A DNA stretch of 64,000 bases from Kitasatospora aureofaciens (lineage in GTDB: Bacteria > Actinomycetota > Actinomycetes > Streptomycetales > Streptomycetaceae), in NCBI RefSeq assembly GCF_001188955.3, contig NZ_JPRF03000028.1, forward strand, positions 44,961 through 108,960, given 5' to 3'. The notes under the pieces were generated by a model. That model was not told the DNA's origin, searched no databases, and saw only the letters and a list, made by a program, of their open reading frames with translations. The stretch's first letter is position 1, and the number at the start of each line of letters is the position of its first letter. Positions 39,079 to 47,825 of this stretch are shown piece by piece. The position numbers and the translations under genes are program-made.

Positions 39079-42000
39079 CGGGCCGTCCCCTCGGGCAGGC
39101 CGGTCGGCGCGAGGTCGCCGAGGGGCAGGTCGGGTCGGGCGATCGAGTCGAAGAGCACGCTGCGGTACAGCGCGAGCAGTGCGGTCACGGTGTGCCTTTC
39201 CAGGTAACTCGGTTTGAACTGGACGTGGCCGGCCACCTCGCCGTCGATGTCGGCCATCGAGATCTCCAGGTCGAACTTGGCGAGGTGCCTGCGCACTTGG
39301 AGCGGCTCCAGCGGCAGGGCGCCGTCGGGAGTCAGGGTGCTGCCGACGCCGTGGAAGAGCTTGACGGAGCGGGGGAAGGCGTCCGAGGACAGCCAGTTCA
39401 CCACCACGTCGAACCACGGGGAGCGGCCCTCGGCGCGCGGCGGCTTCAGCTGCGAGGCCAGCAGGTCGAGCGGGTAGTTCATGTGCTCCAGCAGGCCGAG
39501 CGAGAACGCGTGGACCTCGCGCAGCAGTTCGCGGAAGCTGCGGTCGGCGGCGGGGTTCGCCCGGACCAGCACCGTGTTGAGGTAGTAGCCGATGGCCGAC
39601 TCCCAACCCGGCTCGGCCCGTTGGGCGATGGCGGTGGCCAGCACCGAGTCCTCCGTCCCGACCGCGCGGTTGAGTGTGGCGAAGAACCCGGCGAGGACGA
39701 CGGTGCTGATCGACACGCCCTCGCGCAGCGCGAACTCCCTCAGCAGGCGGGTCTCTTCGGCGCTCCAGCGGAACGCCAGGTCGCGGCCCTCGTAGGTGAC
39801 GCCCGGCGGCCGTTCCTTGTCGGACAGGTCGAGGTGGGCGGGCGGATCGGCCAGCTTCCGCGACCACCAGTCCAGCGCCGCGTCGGCCGCCGGGCTCGCC
39901 AGCCACTGCCGCTCCCGGGTGACGAACTCGGTGTACGGGGCGACGGGCGGGCCGGCGGCCGGGTCGGCGCCCTCGTAGTACTCCTGGAGCTCGCGGATCA
40001 TGACGTCGGCGGAAGCCGCGTCCGAGGCGATGTGGTGGACGAGCACCAGCAGGTAGTGGTCGGCCGGCCCGCGGGTCAGGAGGACGACCCGCACCAGCGG
40101 CCCGTTGTCCAGGTCCAGCGGCCGGTGCCCGTGCCGGGCCAGCTCCTCGCGGGCCTGCTCGTCGTCCAGGTCGGAGGTGTCCACCACCAGGAACTCGTAC
40201 ACCGGCTCGTCCAGGATCACCTGGTACGGGCTGCCGCCGGCCTCCACGAAGAGGGTGCGCAGCGCGGGGTGGCGCAGCATGACGGCCCGTACGGCGCGCT
40301 CCAGGGCCTTCTCGTCGACCGCGGCCCGGATCCTGGCCGTCACCATGAAGTTGTAGGGCACGGCGTCCGGCGAGACCATCTGCATGAACCAGAGCGAGGC
40401 CTGGCCGTGCGAGGCGGGTGCCAGTCGGAGGCCGAGGCCCTCGGCGCGCAGCTGGTCCAGCGCGGGCGCGTCGGTGGCCTCCAGCAGGCCGCGGGCGTCC
40501 AGCTCGTCGAGCAGCTCCTCGGCGTCCAGTTCGGACAGCTCGGACAGCTCCGACAGCTCGGACAGCTCGGACAGTTCGGACGGGCCGTCGGGGAGCGTCC
40601 GGCCCGGCCCGGTCCCGACGGCCGCGGGCGGAACCGGGGCTGCGACCGGCGCGTGCTCCACCGGCTCCACCGGCTGCGGCGCGGCGGCCGGTCCGGCGGT
40701 GAGCTCGACGAAGTGGCCGACCACCTCGGAGATCGCCCGGCCGTCCAGGAACACCACCGGCGACACCCGGTGCCCGAACAGCGACTGCAGCTTGTTGACC
40801 AGCCGGATCGCCAGCATCGAGTCCAGACCGAAGTCGAGCAGGCTGGCGTTCGGGTCGAACCGGCCGACCGGCACGCCCAGCGCGTCGGCCAGCTCGGCGA
40901 GGACGACCTCCGCCACCGGCCGGCTCCCGGTCGGCTGCTGCTCCACGGGCCGGGCCTCGGGCACCGCCGCGACGGCGGCGGGCGCGGGCGCGGCCGCGGT
41001 CTCCACGGCCGGGGTGCGCGGCTCGGTGTCGATCCAGTAGCGCTCCCGCTGCCACTGGACGAGCGGGGTCTCCACCACCTCGACGTCGTCGGCGAACAGC
41101 CCGTCGAAGGTCAGCGGCAGCCCCCGGACGAACAGCGAGGCGGCGGCGCCCAGCAGGCAGCGCAGGTCGCTCTCCTCGCGCCGCAGCGAGTTGATCGCGT
41201 GCACCCGGGCGCCGCGGGTCAGGGCGATCTCCTCGACCGCGCCGCGCAGCGTCTCGTGCGGCCCGATCTCGACGAAGGTGCCGACGCCCTGGTCGACCAG
41301 TGTGCCGATGGTCTCCGCGAACCGGACCTGGTTGCGCAGGTTGTGCACCCAGTAGTCGACGTCGGCCGTCGGGTTCACCGCGCCGGCCACCGCGGTGGAG
41401 TGGAAGTCGATGCCGGGCGGCAGCGGGACGATGCCGTCGAGGGCCGCGCGCAGCGGCTGGATCAGCGGGTCCATGCCCGGGCTGTGCACGGGCCGTTCGA
41501 CCCGGATCCGCCGGACCGAGATCCCGTCCCGCCCGAGTTCGGCCTCCAGGGCGTCGATCGCCTCGGGGGAGCCGGAGACCGCCGCGCTGGTGGGGCTGTT
41601 GACCACGGCGACGGCGGCGTGCCCGGCGTACGGCGCGAGCCGCGGCAGCAGCTCGGCCTCCGGCAGGTCGACCGAGATCATGGCGCCCACCGCGGCCTCG
41701 CGCTCCAGCAGGTGCGAGCGGGCGACCACGACCCGGGCGGCGTCCTCCAGCGAGAGCGCCCCGGCGACGCAGGCGGCCGCGACCTCACCCAGGCTGTGCC
41801 CGACCACGGCGGCCGGCTCGATGCCGAGGCCGAGCCAGACCTTCGCCAGCGAGACCTGGAGGGCGAACAGCACCGGCTGCTGGAAGTCCATCTCCTCGTA
41901 CCGGGCCCGTTCGGCCGGGGCGGCCAGCTGCTCCAGCACCGAGCAGCCGCCGGCCGCCCGCACGGCCTCGTCGCAGGCCTGCATCCAGCTGCGGAAACCG

Positions 42001-45000
42001 ACGTGCGAGCGCAGCAGTTCGCGGCCCATGCCGACCCACTGGGTGCCGCCGCCGGAGAACACCAGCGCCACCCGCCGGTCGATGTTGCCGGAGACCGCAC
42101 CCGTGAGGACGTCGGGGTGCGGCGTTCCGGCGGCGACCCGGGCCAGGCCGTCCAGGACGTCCTGCCGGTTGCGGGCGAACAGCGCGATCCGCTGGCCGTG
42201 GTGGCTGCGCCGGGCGGCCAGGGTGTAGGCGAGGTCGGAGACCCGCAGGCCGGGGTCGCGCTCGACGTGGTTGGACAGCTCCCGGCAGGTGTCGGCCAGC
42301 GCCTCGGCGGTACGGGCCGTGACGGGCACCAGGTGCAGCCGCTCGTCGGCAGCGACGGCCCCGCGGCTCGGCGTGGTGTGCCGCCCCCGGTCGCCGGCCA
42401 GGAACGGGTGGGCGGCGACCGGCAGTCCGGCGGCGTACAGCGCGCCGAGCGAGCCGAGCAGGGTCGCGGCCTCGTCGGCGCCGCGGCGCATCGAGGGCAG
42501 GGTGGTCGCCGGGAGGATCTCCGACACCGACTTCAACAGCAGCGGGTGCGGGCTGAGTTCGACCACCGCGTCGATGTCGTGGTCGCGCAGCCTGGTCAGC
42601 GCGTCGACCACCCGGATCTCTTGGCGCAGGTTGTCCGCCCAGTAGTCCGGCCCGAGTTCGGCGCCGTCGACGGGCGCGCCGGTGACGGTCGAGATCATCG
42701 GGATGCGGGCGGTCCGCGGCCGGATGCCGTCGAGTTCGACCTTCAGCGGGGCGAGCACGTGGTCGACCAGCGGGGAGTGCGGGGCGTGGCCCATCCGTAC
42801 CCGGTGGTTGGTGACGCCCGCCCCGGTCAGCCGCTGGACCAGGTCGTCGATCTCCTGCGGGGTGCCGGTGACCAGCGTGGAGTGCAGGCCGTTGCGGCCG
42901 GAGAGGGTGAGCCCACCGGTCAGGTACGGCGTGACCTCGTCGGCGGCGGTCATCACCACGATGCCGTCGCCCCGCCCGACGGCCAGCTGCTGGAGCAGCC
43001 GGCCGTGATGAGCGGCCAGCCGGGAGGCATCGTCGAAACCGAGCGCCCCGGCGACGTGGGCCGCGGCGAACTCGCCGACGCTCTGCCCCACCACGACGTC
43101 CGGCTCCACCCCCAGCGAGCGCCAGGCGTCGGCCAGGGCGACCTGGAGCGAGAACAGCAGCGGCTGGAAGACGTCCATGTCGTCCAGGCGGCCGTCGGGG
43201 GAGAGCAGTTGGTCGACCAGGGAGAAGCCCAGCAGCTCCCGCATCCGCCGGTCCGACCGCATCATCGACCGGCGGAACACGGGCAGGCCGGCGAGCAGCT
43301 GCCGGCCCATGCCCACCCACTGGGAGCCGTTGCCGGAGAACAGGAAGGCCACCCGGGGCCTGCGTCCGGGGGCCTCCCCGACGCTGAGCCCGTCAGCCGT
43401 CGCACCGCTGCCGAAGGCGTCGAGGGAGGCCCGGAGTTCGGCCATGTCGCGGGCGGTGGCCGCGAGCCGGAAGGCGCCCTCGCCGGGCTTCCGGGCGCAC
43501 AGTGCGCGCAGGTCGTCCTCGTCGCGCAGCGCCCGGGCCCGTTCGGCCAGCGCCTCCCGGGAGTCCGCGGCGAGCAGCAGCAACGAGGCCTCGGGGCGCG
43601 GCAGTTCCTCGACCGCGACGTGGCAGATCGCGCCGCCGAAGCCGAAGGAGCTGACGCCTCCACGGCGGGCGTCGGAGCGCCGCGGCCAGGGCGTCAGCCG
43701 GTCCTGGACGGTGAGGTTGTACTCGTCGAACATGATCTGCGGGTTCGGCGCGCTGTAGTGCAGGCTCGGCGGCAGCACGCCGTTGCGCACCGACATCGCC
43801 AGCTTGACCAGGCCGACGATCCCGGCGGCCGCCTCCAGGTGGCCGACGTTGGACTTGACCGAGCCGAGCCGCAGCGGCTCCGTCCGGTCGCCGCCGAGCA
43901 CCGCGCCGATGGCGTTGGCCTCGATCGGGTCGCCGAGGGGGGTCGCGGAGCCGTGGCACTCGATGTAGTCGACGAGGTGGGGTGCGATGCCGGCCCGCCG
44001 GTACGCGGTGCGCAGCATCTTCTCCTGCGCCTGGGGGTTGGGCGCCGTCATGCCGTTGCTCAGGCCGTCGTTGTTGGAGGAGCTGCCCTTGATCAGGCAG
44101 TAGACCGGCAGGTCGCGCTCCAGGGCGGCGCTTAGCGGGGCGAGCACGACGACACCGGCGCCCTCGCCGCGGACGTAGCCGTTGGCGCGGGCGTCGAAGG
44201 ACTTGCAGCGGCCGTCCGGGGCGAGCGCGCCCATCTGGTCCATGGCGGTGTAGTAGTCGGAGACGAAGCTCAGGTTTACGCCGCCGGCGAGCACCAGGTC
44301 GCTCTCGCCCAGCTGGATCGACTGGCACCCCACGTGCACCGAGACCAGGGATCCGGCGCAGGCCGCGTCGATCGCCATGCTGGGGCCCTGGAGGCCGAGC
44401 AGGTAGGAGACCCGGTTGGCGATGATGCCGTCGTGCATCCCGGTCGCGGTGTGCGGGGTGATCTGGCTGTCGGGGCCGCGGTAGTGGGCCAGGGCGGCGT
44501 AGTCGCCCCAGCAGGAGGCCATGAACACCCCGGTGTCGGTGCCGACCAGGCTGTGCGGCGCGATGCCCGCGTCCTCCAGCGCCTCCCAGGACAGCTCCAG
44601 GATCAGCCGCTGCTGGGGGTCCATCTGGACGGCCTCACGGGGCGAGATGCCGAAGAACAGCGGATCGAAGCGGTCGATGCCGTCGATGAACCCGCCCCAG
44701 CGGACCCGGTCGTTGAGCAGTTCCCGCCGTGCGGCCGGCACCGGTCCGACGGCGTCGCCGCCCTCGACCAGCAGCCGCCAGAACGAGGCCGGGTCCGGTC
44801 CGCCGGGGAACCGGCAGCCGATGCCCACGACCGCGACGGGCTCGTGCGCGGTCGTTCGGCGTCCGCCGCGGCGGTCGGCGTCCGGGGCGGGCTCGGCGGC
44901 GGGCGGCCCGTCGACCACCGCGCGGGCCAACTCCTCCACGCTCGGGTACTGCCACGGCCAGGTGGCCGGGACGGGCCGGCCGACGAACTCCGACAGAGCC

Positions 45001-45158
45001 GCGGCGAGGGCCACCGACTTCGCGGAGTCCAGCCCGTACCGGTGCATCGGCGTCCGGCGGTCCACGGCGTTCGCGGGCACGGCCAACAGCTCGGAAACAC
45101 GGGAGAGCAGGAATTCCGTCACGGCGGACACGTCTCGCGCTGCACGTTCTCGGGGCAT
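39075..45158 (-). CDS. Hybrid PKS: ACP-KS-AT-AT-ACP-C
   Basis: A 2027-residue synthase. Order: N-terminal carrier (G-L-D-S-A-K near residue 44), KS (Cys near 266 in D-A-A-C-A-G-S; H-G-S-A-T; K-S-N-V-G-H), AT1 (G-Q-S-V-G near 691), AT2 (G-H-S-L-G near 1119), carrier (G-L-D-S-M near 1446), a linker with six SEL repeats (1526-1544), and a condensation domain (HHIASDAAS near 1709). AT1 has His where the malonyl-binding Arg normally lies (A-A-H-H-G-R-L-L) and HAPH at the specificity motif; AT2 keeps Arg (A-R-S-H-L-L) and has RPVH. This suggests AT1 loads a non-carboxylated starter and AT2 an extender. There are no reducing domains. ATG 45158 has GGAG 5 bases upstream. It heads operon B2. Confidence 0.93.
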   Translation of the reverse strand: MPRERAARDVSAVTEFLLSRVSELLAVPANAVDRRTPMHRYGLDSAKSVALAAALSEFVGRPVPATWPWQYPSVEELARAVVDGPPAAEPAPDADRRGGRRTTAHEPVAVVGIGCRFPGGPDPASFWRLLVEGGDAVGPVPAARRELLNDRVRWGGFIDGIDRFDPLFFGISPREAVQMDPQQRLILELSWEALEDAGIAPHSLVGTDTGVFMASCWGDYAALAHYRGPDSQITPHTATGMHDGIIANRVSYLLGLQGPSMAIDAACAGSLVSVHVGCQSIQLGESDLVLAGGVNLSFVSDYYTAMDQMGALAPDGRCKSFDARANGYVRGEGAGVVVLAPLSAALERDLPVYCLIKGSSSNNDGLSNGMTAPNPQAQEKMLRTAYRRAGIAPHLVDYIECHGSATPLGDPIEANAIGAVLGGDRTEPLRLGSVKSNVGHLEAAAGIVGLVKLAMSVRNGVLPPSLHYSAPNPQIMFDEYNLTVQDRLTPWPRRSDARRGGVSSFGFGGAICHVAVEELPRPEASLLLLAADSREALAERARALRDEDDLRALCARKPGEGAFRLAATARDMAELRASLDAFGSGATADGLSVGEAPGRRPRVAFLFSGNGSQWVGMGRQLLAGLPVFRRSMMRSDRRMRELLGFSLVDQLLSPDGRLDDMDVFQPLLFSLQVALADAWRSLGVEPDVVVGQSVGEFAAAHVAGALGFDDASRLAAHHGRLLQQLAVGRGDGIVVMTAADEVTPYLTGGLTLSGRNGLHSTLVTGTPQEIDDLVQRLTGAGVTNHRVRMGHAPHSPLVDHVLAPLKVELDGIRPRTARIPMISTVTGAPVDGAELGPDYWADNLRQEIRVVDALTRLRDHDIDAVVELSPHPLLLKSVSEILPATTLPSMRRGADEAATLLGSLGALYAAGLPVAAHPFLAGDRGRHTTPSRGAVAADERLHLVPVTARTAEALADTCRELSNHVERDPGLRVSDLAYTLAARRSHHGQRIALFARNRQDVLDGLARVAAGTPHPDVLTGAVSGNIDRRVALVFSGGGTQWVGMGRELLRSHVGFRSWMQACDEAVRAAGGCSVLEQLAAPAERARYEEMDFQQPVLFALQVSLAKVWLGLGIEPAAVVGHSLGEVAAACVAGALSLEDAARVVVARSHLLEREAAVGAMISVDLPEAELLPRLAPYAGHAAVAVVNSPTSAAVSGSPEAIDALEAELGRDGISVRRIRVERPVHSPGMDPLIQPLRAALDGIVPLPPGIDFHSTAVAGAVNPTADVDYWVHNLRNQVRFAETIGTLVDQGVGTFVEIGPHETLRGAVEEIALTRGARVHAINSLRREESDLRCLLGAAASLFVRGLPLTFDGLFADDVEVVETPLVQWQRERYWIDTEPRTPAVETAAAPAPAAVAAVPEARPVEQQPTGSRPVAEVVLAELADALGVPVGRFDPNASLLDFGLDSMLAIRLVNKLQSLFGHRVSPVVFLDGRAISEVVGHFVELTAGPAAAPQPVEPVEHAPVAAPVPPAAVGTGPGRTLPDGPSELSELSELSELSELSELDAEELLDELDARGLLEATDAPALDQLRAEGLGLRLAPASHGQASLWFMQMVSPDAVPYNFMVTARIRAAVDEKALERAVRAVMLRHPALRTLFVEAGGSPYQVILDEPVYEFLVVDTSDLDDEQAREELARHGHRPLDLDNGPLVRVVLLTRGPADHYLLVLVHHIASDAASADVMIRELQEYYEGADPAAGPPVAPYTEFVTRERQWLASPAADAALDWWSRKLADPPAHLDLSDKERPPGVTYEGRDLAFRWSAEETRLLREFALREGVSISTVVLAGFFATLNRAVGTEDSVLATAIAQRAEPGWESAIGYYLNTVLVRANPAADRSFRELLREVHAFSLGLLEHMNYPLDLLASQLKPPRAEGRSPWFDVVVNWLSSDAFPRSVKLFHGVGSTLTPDGALPLEPLQVRRHLAKFDLEISMADIDGEVAGHVQFKPSYLERHTVTALLALYRSVLFDSIARPDLPLGDLAPTGLPEGTAR
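40527..40580. repeat. Six 9-base tandem repeats encoding (Ser-Glu-Leu)6
   Basis: CAGCTCGGA-type units in perfect 9-base register on the + strand, with a few third-position changes. On the coding strand they give SELSELSELSELSELSEL between the second carrier and the C domain of the PKS. Confidence 0.9.
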
Positions 45159-45877
45159 GGCGACTCCATGGGCAGGGCGGGTGGAATGGTGGGGTGGAGT
45201 TTTTCCGCCGACCGGCAGCCGGCGCATGGACAGCCGGACCGCGGAGGCGAATTCAGCCGCTTCCGGAATCCCGGATCACGAGCGTCACGACAGCTCGGGA
45301 GATCGCGGATCAGCGGGCCACTGTGAAGTTCTCGCCGACGCGTGCGGCTCGTGCCGATCGGTCCGGCGGCACGTTCGCCGCCGGGGACTGCGCGGCGTTG
45401 CTGTCCCGATCCGCCCTGAGCACGGAGAACGGGGGGAAACACGGGAAACCCCAACCGGGGTGGGTATCGAAGTCGATCGTGTCAAGCGCAAGGGAATATG
45501 CGAATTGAGGTGCTTCGGATCACCGAGCATTTACCGACCAGCGGGTATGAGAGTGCCACTTGGTGAATGGGGAGACAAGCGTCGCCGGAGACTGGTCCGG
45601 CCAGTGGCGAGATTCGATCGCCAAAGTGTCCGATTCGATCTCCTAGGGGAGTGGGCGTATGAACCGCCTTGCCGCCGGGCCGAGTTGGCGCGGGGCGGGG
45701 TGGACAGCGGACGACCCGCCCGGGCAAGCTGATCCCCATGCCAGTTGCGAGTCTCGAGACGGCGCCAGTCGGCGCCGACCGCTCCTCAGCCGGTCGGCAC
45801 TTCCCGCGGCCCCGGGTGGCCGCACCCCCCGGTGCACCACGCGGCGCACACCCCGGGATGTGCGAGGGCGGGCTCGC
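45159..45877. other. Long divergent intergenic region with operator-like direct repeat
   Basis: 719 bases between the leftward PKS gene and the rightward MFS gene. Bases 45440-45660 are clearly lower in GC than the surroundings. GATTCGATC occurs at 45611-45619 and 45632-45640, exactly 21 bases (two helical turns) apart, followed by the inverted repeat CTCC-TAGG-GGAG at 45640-45651. Short open frames here lack convincing starts or codon usage. This is probably the control region for operon B2 and the exporter. Confidence 0.6.
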
Positions 45878-47242
45878 ATGACCGACACCGCGGTCACGCC
45901 GCTGATCCGACCCGGACTGGCCCTCGGAGTGCTGGCTGGGGCGCTCGCCCTGGACGTGAGCGGCCTCGGGGTGCTCAACGCCGCCCTGCCGTCCATCGGC
46001 ACGCGTTTCGACCTGAGCGACACCACGCTCCAGTGGGTGATGACCGCCTACGCCGTCACCTTCGCCGGCTTCCTGCTGGTGGGCGGCCGACTGGCCGACG
46101 TGCTCGGCCGGCGCCGGGTCTTCGAGGCGGGCGTCGCGGTCTTCACCGCCTCCGCCCTGGTCGGGGCGGTGGCCCCGAACACCGCCGTGCTGCTGGGCGC
46201 GCGCGCCGTCCAGGGCATCGGTGCCGCCCTCTCCGGACCGGCCGCGCTGGCCCTGCTCTCCGAGGCGTTCCCGGCCGGCCCGGCCCGCAACCGGGCGTTC
46301 AGCGTCTACGCGGCCGTCGGCGCCGCGAGCTTCAGCGGCGGGGTGATGCTGGGCGGCGTCCTGACCCAACTGCTCGGCTGGCGCTCGGTGCTGTGGTTCT
46401 CCGTACTGCTGGGGGCCGGCGTCCTGGCCGTCACCCGCATCGGACTGCCCGACGGCGCCGGGCACAGCGGCCGGCTGGACCTGCCTGGCGCCGTCGCGGG
46501 CACCCTCGGCCTCACCCTGCTGGTCGTCGGCGTGAGCAGCGGCGGCGCGACGGCCTGGATCGTGCTCGGCGCCGCGGCGCTCTGCCTGGTGCTGTTCGTC
46601 GTCCGCGAGCACCGCACCGCCGACCCGGTGCTGCCGCTCGGCCTCTTCCGGCTCACCTCGGTGCAGTCCGCGAGCCTGGCCGCGTTCCTCCAGTACATGG
46701 GCTCGGTCGGGATGCTGTTCTTCGCCCCGCTGTACCTCCAGGGGATGCTCGACTACTCCCCGTTCGAGTCCGGCCTGGCGCTGGTGCCGATGTCCCTGGC
46801 CGTCTTCCTCACCGCCAACTTCGCCACCGGCCGCCTGCTGGCCCGGTACACCCCGCGCACCCTGATGGCCGTCGGCCTGGTGCTGATCGGCGTGGGCACC
46901 GGCCTGTGGACGGCCACCCCGCACTCCGGCGGCTACGTGACGTACGTGCTGCCCGGCCTGGTGCTCAGCGGCGTCGGCCAGGGCCTGAACTTCCCCTCGA
47001 TGACCACCGCGGGGCTCTCCGGCGTCCCGGCCGAGCAGCAGGGCGTGGCCGGCGCGGTGAACGTGGTGACGCAGCAGATCGGCGCCAGCGTCGGCGTGGC
47101 GCTGATGGTCCTGGTCGCCGGGACCCGCGAGGACCAGCTCGGGGGCTACCATCTCGCCTACGTCACCGCCGCCGTCGCGTGCCTCCTCGGCGCGGCGGTC
47201 ATCGCCGTGGGCCGGCGGACCAGGGCCGCCCGGACCGGCTGA
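45878..47242 (+). CDS. MFS drug exporter, EmrB/QacA type
   Basis: A 454-residue transporter with about 12-14 hydrophobic segments. TM1 is followed by V-L-N-A-A-L-P-S-I-G and L-Q-W-V-M-T-A-Y; G-G-R-L-A-D-V-L-G-R-R-R is the conserved loop after TM2. It is likely to export the polyketide-peptide or give resistance, using the proton gradient. GAGGG lies about 9 bases before ATG 45878. It is transcribed away from the PKS gene and towards the acylase operon, with a strong terminator after it. Confidence 0.9.
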   Translation: MTDTAVTPLIRPGLALGVLAGALALDVSGLGVLNAALPSIGTRFDLSDTTLQWVMTAYAVTFAGFLLVGGRLADVLGRRRVFEAGVAVFTASALVGAVAPNTAVLLGARAVQGIGAALSGPAALALLSEAFPAGPARNRAFSVYAAVGAASFSGGVMLGGVLTQLLGWRSVLWFSVLLGAGVLAVTRIGLPDGAGHSGRLDLPGAVAGTLGLTLLVVGVSSGGATAWIVLGAAALCLVLFVVREHRTADPVLPLGLFRLTSVQSASLAAFLQYMGSVGMLFFAPLYLQGMLDYSPFESGLALVPMSLAVFLTANFATGRLLARYTPRTLMAVGLVLIGVGTGLWTATPHSGGYVTYVLPGLVLSGVGQGLNFPSMTTAGLSGVPAEQQGVAGAVNVVTQQIGASVGVALMVLVAGTREDQLGGYHLAYVTAAVACLLGAAVIAVGRRTRAARTG

Positions 47243-47256
47243 CGGAGCTTGAGCAC

Positions 47257-47300
47257 GGGGCGGGCCCGGTGCGCGGCACTTCGCGCACCGGGCCCGCCCC
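47257..47300. terminator. 19-bp perfect hairpin terminator
   Basis: GGGGCGGGCCCGGTGCGCG pairs with 47282-47300 around a 6-base GCACTT loop, 15 bases after the MFS stop codon. It also lies downstream of the converging leftward operon. Confidence 0.9.
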
Positions 47301-47360
47301 GGGGAACTGCCGACGGGTCGTCCCGCCGTCATGCCACCGCCGCGCCCGCGCCCGCGGCCG

Positions 47361-47825
47361 TCACCGCCCGGGCCGCAGGGCCGCGGCCGCCGTCCGGCCG
47401 AGCCAGACGCCCAGCAGCGCCTGGACCAGGCCGATCAGCAGGGTGACCGCGACCACCAGCGAGGCGAGTGCCGGCAACCCGGCCAGGGCGGCCACCGTCC
47501 GGGCGGTGCCGGCCACGGCGTCGCCGGAGGCGACCCGCCACAGCAGCGGGGTGCCCCAGCCGGCGACCGCCGCCACCGCCGCCACCAGCACCGCCGTACG
47601 GGCGCGCAGGCCGCGGACCGCGGTCACCGCGCCGACCGGCAGGCCGACCGCGAAGGGCAGGTACCACAGGCTCCACAGCGAGCCGACGGCCACCAGGGCG
47701 GCGGCGCCGACCAGCGTGGCGGGGAGCGCCAGTGCGGCGGGGAGGGCCGGGCCGCCGCCGGCCGGGGCCGGGACCGCCGACTCCTCGGCCGGAGACTGCT
47801 TCTGAAGATACGTCACGGTGCTCAC
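47361..47825 (-). CDS. Small membrane protein coupled to the acylase
   Basis: A 154-residue protein with about four hydrophobic segments (around residues 30-50, 55-70, 80-95 and 120-145) and an Arg-containing C-terminus. GTG 47825 overlaps the TGA of the acylase gene by 4 bases, so the two proteins are probably made in a fixed ratio. No family is recognised. Possible roles are membrane anchoring or assistance of the secreted acylase, or self-protection; this is inference. Confidence 0.7.
   Translation of the reverse strand: MSTVTYLQKQSPAEESAVPAPAGGGPALPAALALPATLVGAAALVAVGSLWSLWYLPFAVGLPVGAVTAVRGLRARTAVLVAAVAAVAGWGTPLLWRVASGDAVAGTARTVAALAGLPALASLVVAVTLLIGLVQALLGVWLGRTAAAALRPGR

Noticed and set aside
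39192..44135. A very long open frame on the + strand opposite the PKS gene
   Set aside because: It is the antisense shadow of the ACP-KS-AT-AT-ACP-C gene: Arg/Gly/Val-rich translation, no domains, and the reverse strand has full PKS motifs. Similar long shadows at 3485-6148 (+) and 7248-10361 (-) were dropped for the same reason.
45285..45530. A short leftward reading frame upstream of the PKS
   Set aside because: No ribosome-binding site, poor codon usage and a Pro/Ser/Arg-rich translation; treated as control region.
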